From assembly GCA_017462605.1 (NCBI GenBank), contig JAFTQV010000039.1, forward strand, positions 1 to 49,891: DNA of 49,891 nt, read 5' to 3'. This DNA is from Clostridia bacterium (GTDB lineage: Bacteria; Bacillota; Clostridia; Oscillospirales; CAG-272). The notes beneath the pieces are model-generated. The model worked only from the letters and a program-made list of their open reading frames with translations. It made no database searches and had not been told where the DNA came from. This document shows positions 15,578 through 24,999 of the stretch, in pieces. The position numbers and the translations under genes were made by a program. Each line of letters begins with the position of its first letter. The stretch's first letter is position 1.

Positions 15578-16840
15578 TCAAATTCCGCTCCCTGGCTTCC
15601 CAACCGCTTCTTCGGAGACGCGGTCGTTGAGGGTCAGAGAAAATATATGGGTACTCTTTGGAATACCTACGCATTCTACGTTCTTTACGCAAATATAGAC
15701 GGCTTTGATCCCACGAAGCATAAGCTCGTGAAAGAGGATCTCACGGTTATGGATAAGTGGATACTCTCGAAGCTCAACAGCGCGATAAAGTCGGTAGACA
15801 GCTATCTTGACGCCTATAAGCTTCCCGAGGCAACGAGAGTTCTCGAAAAGCTCGTTGACGATCTTTCCAACTGGTACGTTCGCCGCTCGCGCGAAAGATT
15901 CTGGGTATCGGGTATGCCGAGCAACAAGGTTGCGGCTTATATGACTCTTTACACCGCCCTTGTGACGGTTGCGAAGCTTTCCGCTCCTCTTATTCCCTTC
16001 ATGACCGAGGATATATACAGAAACCTCGTATGCTCTGTTGATAAGAGTGCTCCCGAATCCGTTCACCTTTGCGATTACCCCGTGGCAGATGAGAGCTTCA
16101 TCGATCAGTCGCTTGAGGATAATATGGGCGAGGTCATCGATATCGTTGTTCTCGGAAGAGCTTCAAGAAACGCGGCGGCTATCAAGAACCGCCAGCCTAT
16201 CGCGAAGATGTACGTCAAGGCTGATAAATCGCCGAGCGAGAGCTTTATCTCGGTAATAGCCGAGGAGCTTAACGTCAAGTCGGTTGAGTTTACAGACAGC
16301 GTAAAGGGCTTCACCACCTACAACTTCAAGCCTCAGCTCAGAACCGTCGGTCCGAAGTACGGCAAGTACCTCGGTCAGATCAAGAACGCGCTCGCCGAGC
16401 TTGACGGCAACGCCGCTATGGACGAGCTTGAAGAAAAAGGCACTCTCACCCTTAAGCTCTCCGATACCGAGGCTTCTCTTACCAAAGAGGATCTTCTTAT
16501 CGAGATGACCAAAAAGGAAGGCTTCGAGTCGCTTTCCGATCACGGCATCACCGATGTCCTTGACAAGAACCTCACACCCGAGCTTATTGAGGAAGGAAAC
16601 GTCCGCGAGATCATCTCCAAGATCCAGACGATGAGAAAGGACTCTGGCTTCGAGGTTATGGACAATATCAAGGTTGCCTTCTTTGGCAACGAAAAGATCT
16701 CCGCTATCGCTATGCGCAATGCGGAAGAGATCAAGTCTGATACCCTTGCGGTAGAAATCCTTGACGGAACGACCCTCACTCACTCGAAGGAGTGGAATAT
16801 CAACGGAGAGACGGTTACCCTTTCTGTTGAAAAGGTTTAA
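15578..16840 (+). pseudogene. ileS: Isoleucyl-tRNA synthetase, C-terminal 420 residues after the in-frame TAA
   Basis: Same frame as the 5' part and no further stop over 420 codons: SNSAPWLPNRFFGDAVVEGQ, GTLWNTYAFYVLYANID, then the anticodon-binding helices (WILSKLNSAIKSVDSYLDAYKLPEAT, DDLSNWYVRRSRERFW) and the C-terminal domain of type 2 IleS (RQPIAKMYVKA, LTPELIEEGNVREIISKIQTMRKDSGFEV). The region is intact and has the codon bias of the neighbourhood, so the TAA is either very recent, an error in the sequence, or read through. Joined with the 5' part the protein would be 1052 residues, normal for this type. No ribosome site at internal ATGs supports a separate protein. Confidence 0.85.
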
Positions 16841-16861
16841 TTCTATAAATTAAAAAGAGAC

Positions 16862-16900
16862 GAGGCTGAGCCAAACCGATTGGATGACTCAGCCTCAATT
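16862..16900. terminator. Hairpin after ileS, possible terminator
   Basis: GAGGCTGAG (16862-16870) pairs with CTCAGCCTC (16888-16896). On the plus strand only AATTAATT follows; on the minus strand a CTTTTTAATT run follows after a few bases. Strength uncertain. Confidence 0.55.
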
Positions 16901-16911
16901 AATTGCTCCTT

Positions 16912-17094
16912 CCCCCTCACACGAATATCATTAAGTTAAGAGAAGGGTAAAGAATACCTTCGCGCCGTCATCCTCGAGCAAGGCGTTTTTCTCGAGATTC
17001 TTCGCTTCGCTAGAGAATGACAACGAGAAAAACACCGCCGCGAAGGATCTGGGCGCGAATTATTTCTAAACTTAATGAGATTGTCCCTCACACA
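16912..17094. repeat. Nested palindromic repeat (REP/MITE-like) between ileS and dpaB
   Basis: Nested inverted pairs: CATTAAGTT (16929-16937) with AACTTAATG (17069-17077), TTCGCGCC (16959-16966) with GGCGCGAA (17052-17059), GTTTTTCTCG (16986-16995) with CGAGAAAAAC (17025-17034), and an inner ATTCT/AGAAT. CCCTCACAC is present at both ends in direct orientation (16915-16923 and 17085-17093). The core GATTCTTCGCTTCGCTAGAG resembles widespread bacterial palindromic repeats. No coding frame. The right end reaches the stop codon of dpaB. Confidence 0.7.
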
Positions 17095-17648
17095 AAGAGC
17101 GGTCTTAGCTGCTTTCCGCTCTTCATTGCCGAGAATGCCTCGGGTATTCGCTCGAAATCCGCAACGAGAGAATGCGGCTTTCCCTTCGGGTCGTCCTGAT
17201 GAAGAGGGACGAAATAGACCGACTTTCTCGTAAGAAGCGAGCCGATATTAGCAAGGTTCTGGCTCATGGCGTCATTCGTGGCGAGGGCGATAAGGAGAGG
17301 CCTATCCTGCCTGAGATGAGCCTTGATAGCCATTGTTACCGCCGTATCGGTAATTCCGTTCGCCACCTTTGCAAGAGTATTGCCCGTGCAGGGCGCGACT
17401 ATAAGCGCAGAGAGCGGCGCCTTCGGCCCGAGAGGCTCGGCATCCTTGACGGTGTGTATTATCTCTCTGCCCGTTATCTCCCTTATTTTGCTTCGTAACG
17501 CCTCTTTTTTAAAAAATCTCGTATCGGTTTCGTACGTCCCCTCACTCATTATGGGCTGGATCTCCTCGCCCGAGTAGGATAATATTTTCAATGCTTCAAG
17601 CGATCTTTCAAGCGTACAGTAAGAACCGCAAAAGGCGTATCCGATCAT
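17088..17648 (-). CDS. dpaB: Dipicolinate synthase subunit B
   Basis: 186-residue flavoprotein-fold protein (HFCD family) with MIGYAFCGSYCTLERSLEAL at the start, the middle motif LIVAPCTGNTLAKVANGITDTAVTMAIKAHLR, then PLLIALATNDAMSQNLANIGSLL and VYFVPLHQDDPKGKPHSLVADF. Together with DpaA it makes dipicolinic acid from dihydrodipicolinate in the mother cell, for storage in the spore core. Lies 23 bases after dpaA with an AAGGAAGGA ribosome site, so co-transcribed. The last codons lie in the CCCTCACAC end of the palindromic repeat. With dpaA this marks the organism as a spore former. Confidence 0.93.
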   Translation of the reverse strand: MIGYAFCGSYCTLERSLEALKILSYSGEEIQPIMSEGTYETDTRFFKKEALRSKIREITGREIIHTVKDAEPLGPKAPLSALIVAPCTGNTLAKVANGITDTAVTMAIKAHLRQDRPLLIALATNDAMSQNLANIGSLLTRKSVYFVPLHQDDPKGKPHSLVADFERIPEAFSAMKSGKQLRPLFV

Positions 17649-17671
17649 AATAATTCCTTCCTTTATATAGT

Positions 17672-18430
17672 TTAACGGCTTTCGCCCATCATACGCATCA
17701 CCGCATCCGCAAGCGCTACGCCTGCGCTTTTTGGATACATCTCGGCAGGTACCGATGCGAGCCTTTCATAGGTGATCCCCTCGGGAAAGTTATTTCCGCT
17801 CGCAAGCTCTATCACCCGAACGCCCTTAAGCTCGGGCGCGCTCGACTTCGGCACAAGCATGGCGGGGGCGGTATTTATCAGGATATCCAAGCCCGAAAAG
17901 CGCTCTTCGGCATTTTCGAGAGAAAGCGAATCAACGCCCGATATCCCGAGCATGCACATATCCCTCGCAATCTCCTTCTTCGAGGTGAATATACGGAGCT
18001 TTGCTCCGAGAAAGGCAAGCATATGCGAAAGATCCTGACCGATCCTTCCGTATCCGATTATACCGATCTTAAGGCCTTTCGGCGAGCTTATCTCCTCGGT
18101 CAGTATTCTGCCGACGGTGCCCATTGCCGTAAGGCGCGCGTTATCGGAGAGAAACCCCTCGTCGCACGAGGGATCTATAACCGTTATTCCCCTTGGCTGA
18201 AGGGAGAGGCGGCGCTCCTTCGATAAGCCGTACGAAACGAGTATATCACCGCCCGAAAGCCCCCCTAAGACCTCGTCAAGTGTAAGCTCCGTGCCCTTGA
18301 CCGTCCTTCCGTTTTGCGAGGACGGGATCGGCAGAAGCGTGATATCGGGCGCCCATCTCGGCAGGCGCAGAAGAAGGCTTTCCTTGCAATATCGAAGTCT
18401 TGGGTCGCTGCCAACGATAGATACTGTCAT
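17672..18430 (-). CDS. dpaA: Dipicolinate synthase subunit A
   Basis: 252 residues. The C-terminal half is a Rossmann NAD(P)-binding domain: GLKIGIIGYGRIGQDLSHMLAFLGAKLRIFTSKK (about 118-152), DILINTAPAML, VIELASGNNFPEGI, and the end KSAGVALADAVMRMM. The N-terminal half (GSDPRLRYCKESLLLRLPRW, LPIPSSQNG) also matches SpoVFA. Partner of DpaB in dipicolinate synthesis during late sporulation. GGGGTGA ribosome site before ATG. A TTGTCA/TATAAT-like pair with 18-base spacing lies at 18491-18520, but a sporulation sigma factor is expected and I could not settle the promoter. Confidence 0.93.
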   Translation of the reverse strand: MTVSIVGSDPRLRYCKESLLLRLPRWAPDITLLPIPSSQNGRTVKGTELTLDEVLGGLSGGDILVSYGLSKERRLSLQPRGITVIDPSCDEGFLSDNARLTAMGTVGRILTEEISSPKGLKIGIIGYGRIGQDLSHMLAFLGAKLRIFTSKKEIARDMCMLGISGVDSLSLENAEERFSGLDILINTAPAMLVPKSSAPELKGVRVIELASGNNFPEGITYERLASVPAEMYPKSAGVALADAVMRMMGESR

Positions 18431-18458
18431 AAGTCACCCCTTTTCGATATTATATTTA

Positions 18459-18490
18459 AAAAAGCAGACCCCAAAAAGGAGTCTACTTTC
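18459..18490 (-). terminator. Terminator of the Cys-rich peptide gene
   Basis: On the minus strand AAAGTAGACTCC pairs (with G-U) with GGGGTCTGCTTT around TTTTT, then TTTTAAAT. It separates the small Cys-rich gene from dpaA. Confidence 0.7.
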
Positions 18491-18549
18491 ATTATATGAT
18501 ATCGGTCACAAAGCTGACAATTCAAGAAAAATGATGTTTTTTCTCCGTG

Positions 18550-18753
18550 TTAACACGCATCATCTGCGCAGCACGGCGTCTCATCGCAAGCGCATTTTTC
18601 CTTCTTTTTGAACATATTAGTTAGCATTTTGCACTTTTGACAGCAAATATTCTTCAGATCAGACACCATGCTATACGCCCCGTAAACGGCTGCCACGCCG
18701 ATGATCATAGCAAAGACGGGGCTTTTCTTTTTCTTATCGTTTTTCATAAACAT
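18550..18753 (-). CDS. Small Cys-rich single-pass membrane protein, unknown function
   Basis: 67 residues from ATG 18753 (an upstream frame exists but has no ribosome site). N-terminus MFMKNDKKKK is basic, followed by one membrane helix (about 13-30, SPVFAMIIGVAAVYGAYSM). The short C-terminal part has eight cysteines in CCQKC, CACDETPCC and the final DDAC, which could bind a metal or cluster. Resembles in layout, not sequence, the FeoB-associated Cys-rich peptide found elsewhere in the window. Located upstream of dpaAB on the same strand but cut off from it by a terminator, so not obviously part of spore formation. Family not recognised. Confidence 0.6.
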   Translation of the reverse strand: MFMKNDKKKKSPVFAMIIGVAAVYGAYSMVSDLKNICCQKCKMLTNMFKKKEKCACDETPCCADDAC

Positions 18754-18842
18754 AACGGTACCGCCCGTAAACAATTGAATTTTGCAGCGCCGATCGGCAT
18801 GCCGCAATTATAGTTTTACCTTCCTCTCTTTAAATATTTATA

Positions 18843-18871
18843 TTGACAAAAATTTGTTGGTAGTGTAAAAT
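18843..18871 (+). promoter_or_regulatory. Promoter of the zinc-ribbon/SEL1-membrane-STAND cassette
   Basis: TTGACA (18843-18848), 17-base spacer, TAAAAT (18866-18871), 30 bases before the first ATG. No further terminator or promoter is seen until 25000, so the three genes should be one transcript. Confidence 0.82.
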
Positions 18872-18901
18872 AAATATATATTTTTGTCGGAGAATTTATA
18901 A

Positions 18902-20677
18902 ATGATAAAATGCAATAGCTGTAACGAAATGATAGCCTATTCGGGGAAAATATGCCCCATATGCTCCTCGCCGATATCTATGACGGATGAGGACGTTCTT
19001 AATATCAGAAAAAGGCTTTCCGCGGCAGAGGACAGCGGAAATACGGCGGATATATACGAATGCAGGCATTTTCTTGCCGATCACGGCGAGACCAAGGATA
19101 TAAGAGAATACGCAAAGCTGCTCGAAAAGGGAGATCACCAGCTTCGAGATATGGACGGCGCTATGAATTATTACCGCCTCGCCGCCGAGAGAGACGATCC
19201 CTATTCGGCATACAGATACTCAAAGCTTTCGGGAAGAAGAAGCGAGGATCAAAGGCGCTTCTGGCTCAAATACGCAGCCCTTCTCGGCGCGGTCGAGTCT
19301 TATCCCGAGCTTGCGGAGCTTCTCTCAGAGGAAGGTCGCGAGGATATTGCGGCTTATTACTCCTCTCTTGCAGCCGAGTGCCACGATACGGACTCTATCG
19401 TTGATATGGCGAAGAGGTGGAATGACGGTATAGGCGTTGAGGCAAGCTGCGAGTATGCAAAATGGTATCTCGATAAGCTTACTCTGCCGCCGATCAGCGC
19501 GATCAAGCTTGCCTATAAGCTCCGCTCTGTGCGAGCAAGCGCGGCGCCGAAGCTTGAATTTCCGGATTACCGCAAATATTTGCAGGATCTTTCACGCGAG
19601 GCGCAGAGGCTGCTTGCCATGAGCGCGTACTTCCGTATCGGCACCATGCTCTCCGATATGGGAGATCTGAACGCTATGACCGTCACGGGAGTGCTTCTTG
19701 CCGAGGGCAAGGGTGTATGCCGCGACACGGAGCGCGCGAAGCGGGTTCTTGACACCGCCGTCTCGGGCGGCAATGCCGCGGCAGCCGTATATCTTGCCGA
19801 GTGCTTTGCAGAGGGCAGATGCTTTGAAAGGAATGGCGACCTGGCTATCGAATACTATAAAAAGGCGGCATACCTCGGCTTCACAGACGCCAACGAAAGC
19901 CTTGGCGATATCTATAACGCAGGCGAGCTTGCCGAGAAGGATCTGAAGCTTGCCACTCAGTATTACGAGCTTGCAACGGGCAATGAGAGCGCAAAAAAGA
20001 AGGCTGAGGCTATAAAAGCGAAGAGGCGCGAATTCTACGAAAGAGGCAAAGGCATCGCCTTATCGGAAAGGCCGACTGCCGAGGAAAGATTTGATGCCTT
20101 CCGCTCGGTAGCCATAGCCACCGCAATGGGAGAAGGCAGCGCGCCGAAGCTGCTTGCCGATTTTTACCGCGCGGGCTTCGGAACGAAGAAGGACCGCAGT
20201 CTTGCATTCTATTGGTATCGCGCGGCTTACGATGAGGGAGACGGCGAGGCTCTGCTTCCGCTTGCTCTTTGCTATGCGAGGGGCGAGGGAGTTGCCTTTT
20301 CATATAAGCTTGCCATAAGATATCTTAAGCTTGCCGAGGAAAGAGGAAGCCGAGCGGCATCGGAAGCGCTTGATCTTATTCTTCGCCGCAGAATGAAGAA
20401 GATGATCCGCTCGCTTTACGCATCGGCGATGGAGCTTATACATATGAAAAAATACGAGGAAGCCTTCTCGATACTTCTGAAGATGGCGCCCTTGAAATAC
20501 CCCAAGGCTCTTTACACTCTCGGATGCCTATACGAATTCGGCGTCGGGGCGGAAAGGAGCGACAGAATAATCGCGGCAAAATACTATGATCTTGCCTTGA
20601 AGGGCAATGAAAACTACAAGAAGTTTTCCGATCCTATGTCAAAATACAAGCTTAAGATTTTAAAAATGATAAGATAA
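18902..20677 (+). CDS. Zinc-ribbon protein with SEL1-type repeats
   Basis: 591 residues. N-terminal zinc ribbon: C4-x2-C7-x10-C18-x2-C21 (CNSCNEMIAYSGKICPIC). The rest is SEL1/TPR-like helical pairs, for example AMNYYRLAAERDDPYSAYRYSKL, AVYLAECFAEG...LAIEYYKKAAYLGFTDANESLGDIY, SLAFYWYRAAYDEGDGEALLPLALCYARGEG, LAIRYLKLAEERGSRAAS and a last AKYYDLALKGNENY. SEL1 arrays bind partner proteins; the zinc ribbon may bind nucleic acid or protein. No signal peptide, so cytosolic. First gene of a three-gene cassette; the next gene is 21 bases downstream. A role as adaptor or sensor for the STAND NTPase is inferred from position only. Ribosome site GGAGAA. Confidence 0.8.
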   Translation: MIKCNSCNEMIAYSGKICPICSSPISMTDEDVLNIRKRLSAAEDSGNTADIYECRHFLADHGETKDIREYAKLLEKGDHQLRDMDGAMNYYRLAAERDDPYSAYRYSKLSGRRSEDQRRFWLKYAALLGAVESYPELAELLSEEGREDIAAYYSSLAAECHDTDSIVDMAKRWNDGIGVEASCEYAKWYLDKLTLPPISAIKLAYKLRSVRASAAPKLEFPDYRKYLQDLSREAQRLLAMSAYFRIGTMLSDMGDLNAMTVTGVLLAEGKGVCRDTERAKRVLDTAVSGGNAAAAVYLAECFAEGRCFERNGDLAIEYYKKAAYLGFTDANESLGDIYNAGELAEKDLKLATQYYELATGNESAKKKAEAIKAKRREFYERGKGIALSERPTAEERFDAFRSVAIATAMGEGSAPKLLADFYRAGFGTKKDRSLAFYWYRAAYDEGDGEALLPLALCYARGEGVAFSYKLAIRYLKLAEERGSRAASEALDLILRRRMKKMIRSLYASAMELIHMKKYEEAFSILLKMAPLKYPKALYTLGCLYEFGVGAERSDRIIAAKYYDLALKGNENYKKFSDPMSKYKLKILKMIR

Positions 20678-20698
20678 CTTTACAAAAAGGAGATAATT

Positions 20699-21238
20699 AT
20701 GTTTTTACTTGAGGCTGTTGCCGAAGGCTTTGTTATGGCGTTTGGCGATTTCTTCTGGGTGGAGATGATCTACTCGGCATTCGGATCCTTCGTTGGATTT
20801 TTCATAGCTCTTATAGCGGATAGCAGGGTCGATCACGCAAGCGAAAAGAGGCGTCTTACCGCTATCAGAAAGTCGATCAAGGCAGAGCTTGCCGGCATAA
20901 AGGAATCCCTTTTGCAGATAGTCAAGCTTGACAACGATATGGGCAACCCGGTCGGAATACTTAATAACACGCTTGAGGCGGAGTTTATAGTCTGGGACTC
21001 TGTCAAGAGCAGCGACACGTTTATAGAGCTTATCTACAAAAGAGAAAAGGAGTATTCCAAGCTCATCACGATATACAATAACCTCACCTATCTCAACAGG
21101 TACGAGGACAAGTACGATATGATGCTGATAAACAACAGCACCTACGACAGAACCGCGATAGTGGACGACATACGCACTTTAAGAAACGTTATTATCAAGA
21201 ATATCGAGGAATACGAAAAGATCTTCCTCGAGGAGTGA
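20699..21238 (+). CDS. Membrane-anchored coiled-coil protein of the STAND cassette
   Basis: 179 residues. N-terminal hydrophobic segment with one clear membrane helix (about 22-42, VEMIYSAFGSFVGFFIALIA), then a basic turn (HASEKRRLTAIRKSIKAEL) and a long, charged helical part (about 50-179) with repeated KREKEYSKLITIYNN and DIRTLRNVIIKNIEEYEKIFLEE, likely coiled coil in the cytosol. I do not recognise a family. In shape it is like membrane effectors or anchors found beside signalling NTPases. AAAGGAG ribosome site; 21 bases after the SEL1 gene and 32 before the NTPase, so likely made together. Confidence 0.75.
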   Translation: MFLLEAVAEGFVMAFGDFFWVEMIYSAFGSFVGFFIALIADSRVDHASEKRRLTAIRKSIKAELAGIKESLLQIVKLDNDMGNPVGILNNTLEAEFIVWDSVKSSDTFIELIYKREKEYSKLITIYNNLTYLNRYEDKYDMMLINNSTYDRTAIVDDIRTLRNVIIKNIEEYEKIFLEE

Positions 21239-21270
21239 CGGAATAAAGGAAAAGCAAACGGAGGTGCCGC

Positions 21271-24200
21271 ATGAGATTTTTCGGCAGGAATGTAAATAAC
21301 GCCCCTATGCAGACGGAAGCGACTAACAATACCTTTATGGGCACGCGCGGCGTTGGACTTCAGGTATCGAATGAGATTCTTCATACAGTCAGATCAACGA
21401 GCCAGAGCATTGAAGAGATCTTCAGCTTTACCAAGGCGAGATACATAGAGGGCATAAAGGATCCGATATTCAATAACGTTGGATGCTGGATAGAGGGAAA
21501 GGACTGCTTTTTCACTCTTTTCGGCAGAATGGGAACCGGAAAAAGCTTCTTTGCCGCTAAGCTTTTCGAGAAGCTCGGCGTGGGCGGAAACGTTATATAT
21601 TATTCCGCGCAGAAGTCGCACTCATCAACGACGGTTCTCCGAAATATGCTCTACACCGTAGCCTACAAAATGGTCGCTCTTCCCGATGCGGGAATAAGGA
21701 ATTATCTCGGCGGCCACCCCCTACCCTCGGATATAGAGTCTCTTACCGAGGACATATTCGTGAAGGCATTCGAGGCATCGGCGCCCGAGAGAAGCGTTGT
21801 CTTTATTCTTGACGGTCTTGACGAATATTCGAGAGAGGACTGTACCGAATTCCTGAATGCCCTCAGCGCAAGAAAAAGCAGAATATCGGGCAAGGTCAAG
21901 ATATTCTTCACAGGCAGACCCGAGGATTATATCAAGTCCTATCTTCCCCATTTCTCCGATACCGATCACTACGACATCGCCGAGCATAGCGAGAGCAGCC
22001 GCATCGACTGCGTAAAATTCATAGAAAAAAGAGCCGAGGAAAAGGGCGTCTCATTCAGCGATGAATGCCGCGATCTTCTGATCGCCAAGGGCGAATACTC
22101 GCTGAATTACATCGATCTCTTTCTCGACGAGCATAGAGGCTGGGGGCTGATAAGCGATCCCGAGGAGATAAACAGTGCGCCGAAGACTATATACGACTAC
22201 TATACTCTCCAGCTTAAAAAATACTTCACCGAGGCAGGAAAGGCAGACTTTTATTCAAGAGAGCTGAGGGGTGTCATAGCTCCGCTCACCGCCGCCAAAA
22301 GACCTCTCGCCGAAGAGGACGTATGCCTTATAGCGGGAATAAACCGAGCAAAGCTTTCAAGCCTGATAAGCGAATCCGCGCCGCTTCTTATTGTAAAGAA
22401 TGGCATCGTTGCCTTCTATCAGGACGCAATGAAGGAATACTTTGAGTCGGATGCCTGCCCCTTGCAATACAGGATAGACCCCACCGAGGGCGACTGCGCC
22501 ATAGCCAAGGCTGCCGCGACTCTGCTTATGAGAAACAGATTCAAGCGCTCGGAGTACTTCAGACTCCACTCGCACGAGCATCTCGTGGCGGCTCTCGACG
22601 CCGACCCCTTTGACAACGAGGCGTGGGATACCCTCTTTATGATCTTTGAGAGATGCATCACCTCGTTTTCGATAGTTGACAAGGCGGCAAGATTTATAAT
22701 CTCCTACCCGGGCGATTTTCTCACGACCTTCTTCTCCGAGCTTGAAGCCGCAAGCATAAGCTCTGTGCTTAAGGAGAGGATCTTCACAAGATTTCTCATT
22801 ATCGCCTTTGACAACGAGGAATACAGAAAAAGATATTTCAAGGTCCTTTTCGGACTTTCAAGAGCGCCCTTCTATAAATTTTACGAGCGCATAGCGGCGT
22901 CAAGGCAGAAAAGACTGATAGAAAAGAATGTCAAAGAGGCGCACAGCCTTGCCCTTGAGGCAATGAAATACACCTCGATAAGCGCGGACGAGGCGCTCTC
23001 ACTCTCAAGAAAGATCCTTGCGACCGACGAGATAATAAGAAACTCGATCGACCTTGAGTGCGATTGGAAGTCTATCGCGGATAATTTTGAGTCCGCGCTT
23101 AAATACGCGGAAAAGCTCGAGGAGCTTCTATTTATGGAAGGCGATCTGACGCTTGCGGTCAAGCGAGATCTCTCCGTTCTTTATGACAGAATGGGGCTTT
23201 GGCTTATAAAATGCGATAGCTCGCTTTCCGCCGAGGATCGCTCGGCTCTTATCGAAAGGATAGGCGGTATATTGAATACCGATACTCTCCAAGACCTTGC
23301 TTCACTTGCTATCGAGGCTTTGAAAAGAGAGCTTGATCTATCGAATGAATGCTACGTATCAGAGGAATTCGACTCCGGCGAGAGGCTTGCCGATCTGCTC
23401 CCCTCGCTTAAGAATATATGCAGGATACGCACGTCCTCGGCGGAATACCGTGACGATGCCGAGACCGATCTTTACGCCACTCGCGCGGCAGATACGTACG
23501 AGCTTATCATAAGGCTTTCCGATAGCCGGGACGGCACTCTCGGAAGGGAGACCTGCCTTGCCGATGCGATCGCATTTTTGCACAAGATATCGGATAATTA
23601 CGTTGCCCTCGGGGACGGCGGAAAGGCAGTTGCATACGCTCTTTACGCAAAGGATTTCGCCAAGAGGATATGCGACTCGATGAAAAATGAATACTACCCC
23701 GACCACTATCTTGCGTATACGCTTCGAGTTGTCGGAAGGACGCTTGCCGCGATAGGCGGTCTTACAGACGAGGCGCTCGGATATTTCGGAGATGCCATCT
23801 CGGCTTATTCAGCGGCAAATCTCAAGCGCGAGGACTTCAGCGAAAAATACGCATCCTCAGCCGCTCTCGTCAGCGCGGAGATCGCCGATCTTTACACGAA
23901 GGACGATATGCACAAAGAGGCGATAGGATACAGAACGGCGGCTATAACTCAGCTTGCCGAGGTTATCAATTCGCATCCCGAATGCTCCTCTCTTGCCCTT
24001 GAATATGAAGGTCAGCTCGTCTATCTTCATATCAACAAGGTCTTCGCTTCGGGCTTTGATGCCTGCCTTGAGAGCGAGGCATACGAGCTTTTTGCCGCAA
24101 TCGAGCGAATTATCGGCAGATACGGTATAGACAAGTCAAAATCCGCCCTGATCGAAAACTACGTTTCGGTAGGCTACGTGCTTGCCTGCGTTTACGCCGC

Positions 24201-24972
24201 GATCTTCAATAGCGAAGAGGTATACCGCTCGCTTTCCGCGCTTCGCTCTTCGGTCATCTCACGAGGACTTATGGCGGCGATCGGCGGAGAGTTTGAAAAG
24301 GCATACTCCGCAAAGTTCGTTGCAGAGGTGGCTGCCTCGAGAGGCGAGGATCCCGATAACGTTTGCGAGCTTAGCATGAAGGCTATCGAATGCTTCAAGG
24401 AGCATTCCTCTCCCGACTCGCCGGACGATATTCTTCTCGCCCCCGCAAGCTGCTACCGCAAGATATCGGATGCCTACCGCGCCGCGGGAGATTGGCAGAT
24501 GGCGAAGAAATACGCGGCATCAGAGATAAACGAGATCAATATTCTGACCTCTCTTCCCCGTGGAGAGCGATTTATGATCAACCTTGCCGAATGCTATTAC
24601 AGGTACGCTATGATCATTGAGTGCGCCGCAGCAGAGGACGATTTCAGCACCCCTGAGAATGACTCTGCATCAGACTTCTATCTTGGCGCGGTAAAGCTCG
24701 CATCCGAATTTGAAAGCAAGCACCCCGAATTGGCATCCGACTTTTCAAAGGACCTTAAATTCAGCTGCCTTAGCGAGCTTTACGGCATTGTCAGAGAGGA
24801 TTACGATGCGATGCAGGAGCTGATAGACAACGAGGGCGACGAGCATGAAATACTGCTTTTCGTAAATGAAGGTTTGCGAATAGCCACCGAAATAATAGAT
24901 TATCTGAGCGATAGCTCGCAGATAGATCTTATGGATATCATCACTGCATTCAGAGATTTTCTTAATTCATAA
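21271..24972 (+). CDS. STAND/NACHT-like P-loop NTPase with large helical C-terminal region
   Basis: 1233 residues. NTPase near the N-terminus: Walker A GRMGTGKS (85-92), Walker B VVFILDGLDEY (176-186), a sensor-like FFTGRPEDY (212-220) and a downstream winged-helix-like region (PLAEEDVCLIAGINRAKL...FYQDAMKEYF, about 345-395). This order is that of STAND ATPases. Residues about 450-1233 are helical TPR-like repeats (SALKYAEKLEELLFMEGDLTLAVKRDLSVLYDRMG; KAVAYALYAKDFAKRI; QMAKKYAASEINEI). STAND proteins oligomerise on sensing a ligand through the repeats; several bacterial ones detect phage. Residues 1-60 show no enzyme motif, so any effector is a partner protein, perhaps the membrane gene upstream. 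GGAGGTG ribosome site. Ends before a strong bidirectional terminator. Confidence 0.82.
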   Translation: MRFFGRNVNNAPMQTEATNNTFMGTRGVGLQVSNEILHTVRSTSQSIEEIFSFTKARYIEGIKDPIFNNVGCWIEGKDCFFTLFGRMGTGKSFFAAKLFEKLGVGGNVIYYSAQKSHSSTTVLRNMLYTVAYKMVALPDAGIRNYLGGHPLPSDIESLTEDIFVKAFEASAPERSVVFILDGLDEYSREDCTEFLNALSARKSRISGKVKIFFTGRPEDYIKSYLPHFSDTDHYDIAEHSESSRIDCVKFIEKRAEEKGVSFSDECRDLLIAKGEYSLNYIDLFLDEHRGWGLISDPEEINSAPKTIYDYYTLQLKKYFTEAGKADFYSRELRGVIAPLTAAKRPLAEEDVCLIAGINRAKLSSLISESAPLLIVKNGIVAFYQDAMKEYFESDACPLQYRIDPTEGDCAIAKAAATLLMRNRFKRSEYFRLHSHEHLVAALDADPFDNEAWDTLFMIFERCITSFSIVDKAARFIISYPGDFLTTFFSELEAASISSVLKERIFTRFLIIAFDNEEYRKRYFKVLFGLSRAPFYKFYERIAASRQKRLIEKNVKEAHSLALEAMKYTSISADEALSLSRKILATDEIIRNSIDLECDWKSIADNFESALKYAEKLEELLFMEGDLTLAVKRDLSVLYDRMGLWLIKCDSSLSAEDRSALIERIGGILNTDTLQDLASLAIEALKRELDLSNECYVSEEFDSGERLADLLPSLKNICRIRTSSAEYRDDAETDLYATRAADTYELIIRLSDSRDGTLGRETCLADAIAFLHKISDNYVALGDGGKAVAYALYAKDFAKRICDSMKNEYYPDHYLAYTLRVVGRTLAAIGGLTDEALGYFGDAISAYSAANLKREDFSEKYASSAALVSAEIADLYTKDDMHKEAIGYRTAAITQLAEVINSHPECSSLALEYEGQLVYLHINKVFASGFDACLESEAYELFAAIERIIGRYGIDKSKSALIENYVSVGYVLACVYAAIFNSEEVYRSLSALRSSVISRGLMAAIGGEFEKAYSAKFVAEVAASRGEDPDNVCELSMKAIECFKEHSSPDSPDDILLAPASCYRKISDAYRAAGDWQMAKKYAASEINEINILTSLPRGERFMINLAECYYRYAMIIECAAAEDDFSTPENDSASDFYLGAVKLASEFESKHPELASDFSKDLKFSCLSELYGIVREDYDAMQELIDNEGDEHEILLFVNEGLRIATEIIDYLSDSSQIDLMDIITAFRDFLNS

Positions 24973-24999
24973 GCAATCGGAGCTCTTACTACCCCAGAT

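Noticed and set aside
18491..18520. Vegetative promoter (TTGTCA-18-TATAAT) for dpaA
   Set aside because: Predicted start falls inside the terminator hairpin of the upstream gene, and dpa genes are expected to use a sporulation sigma factor; not firm enough to list.
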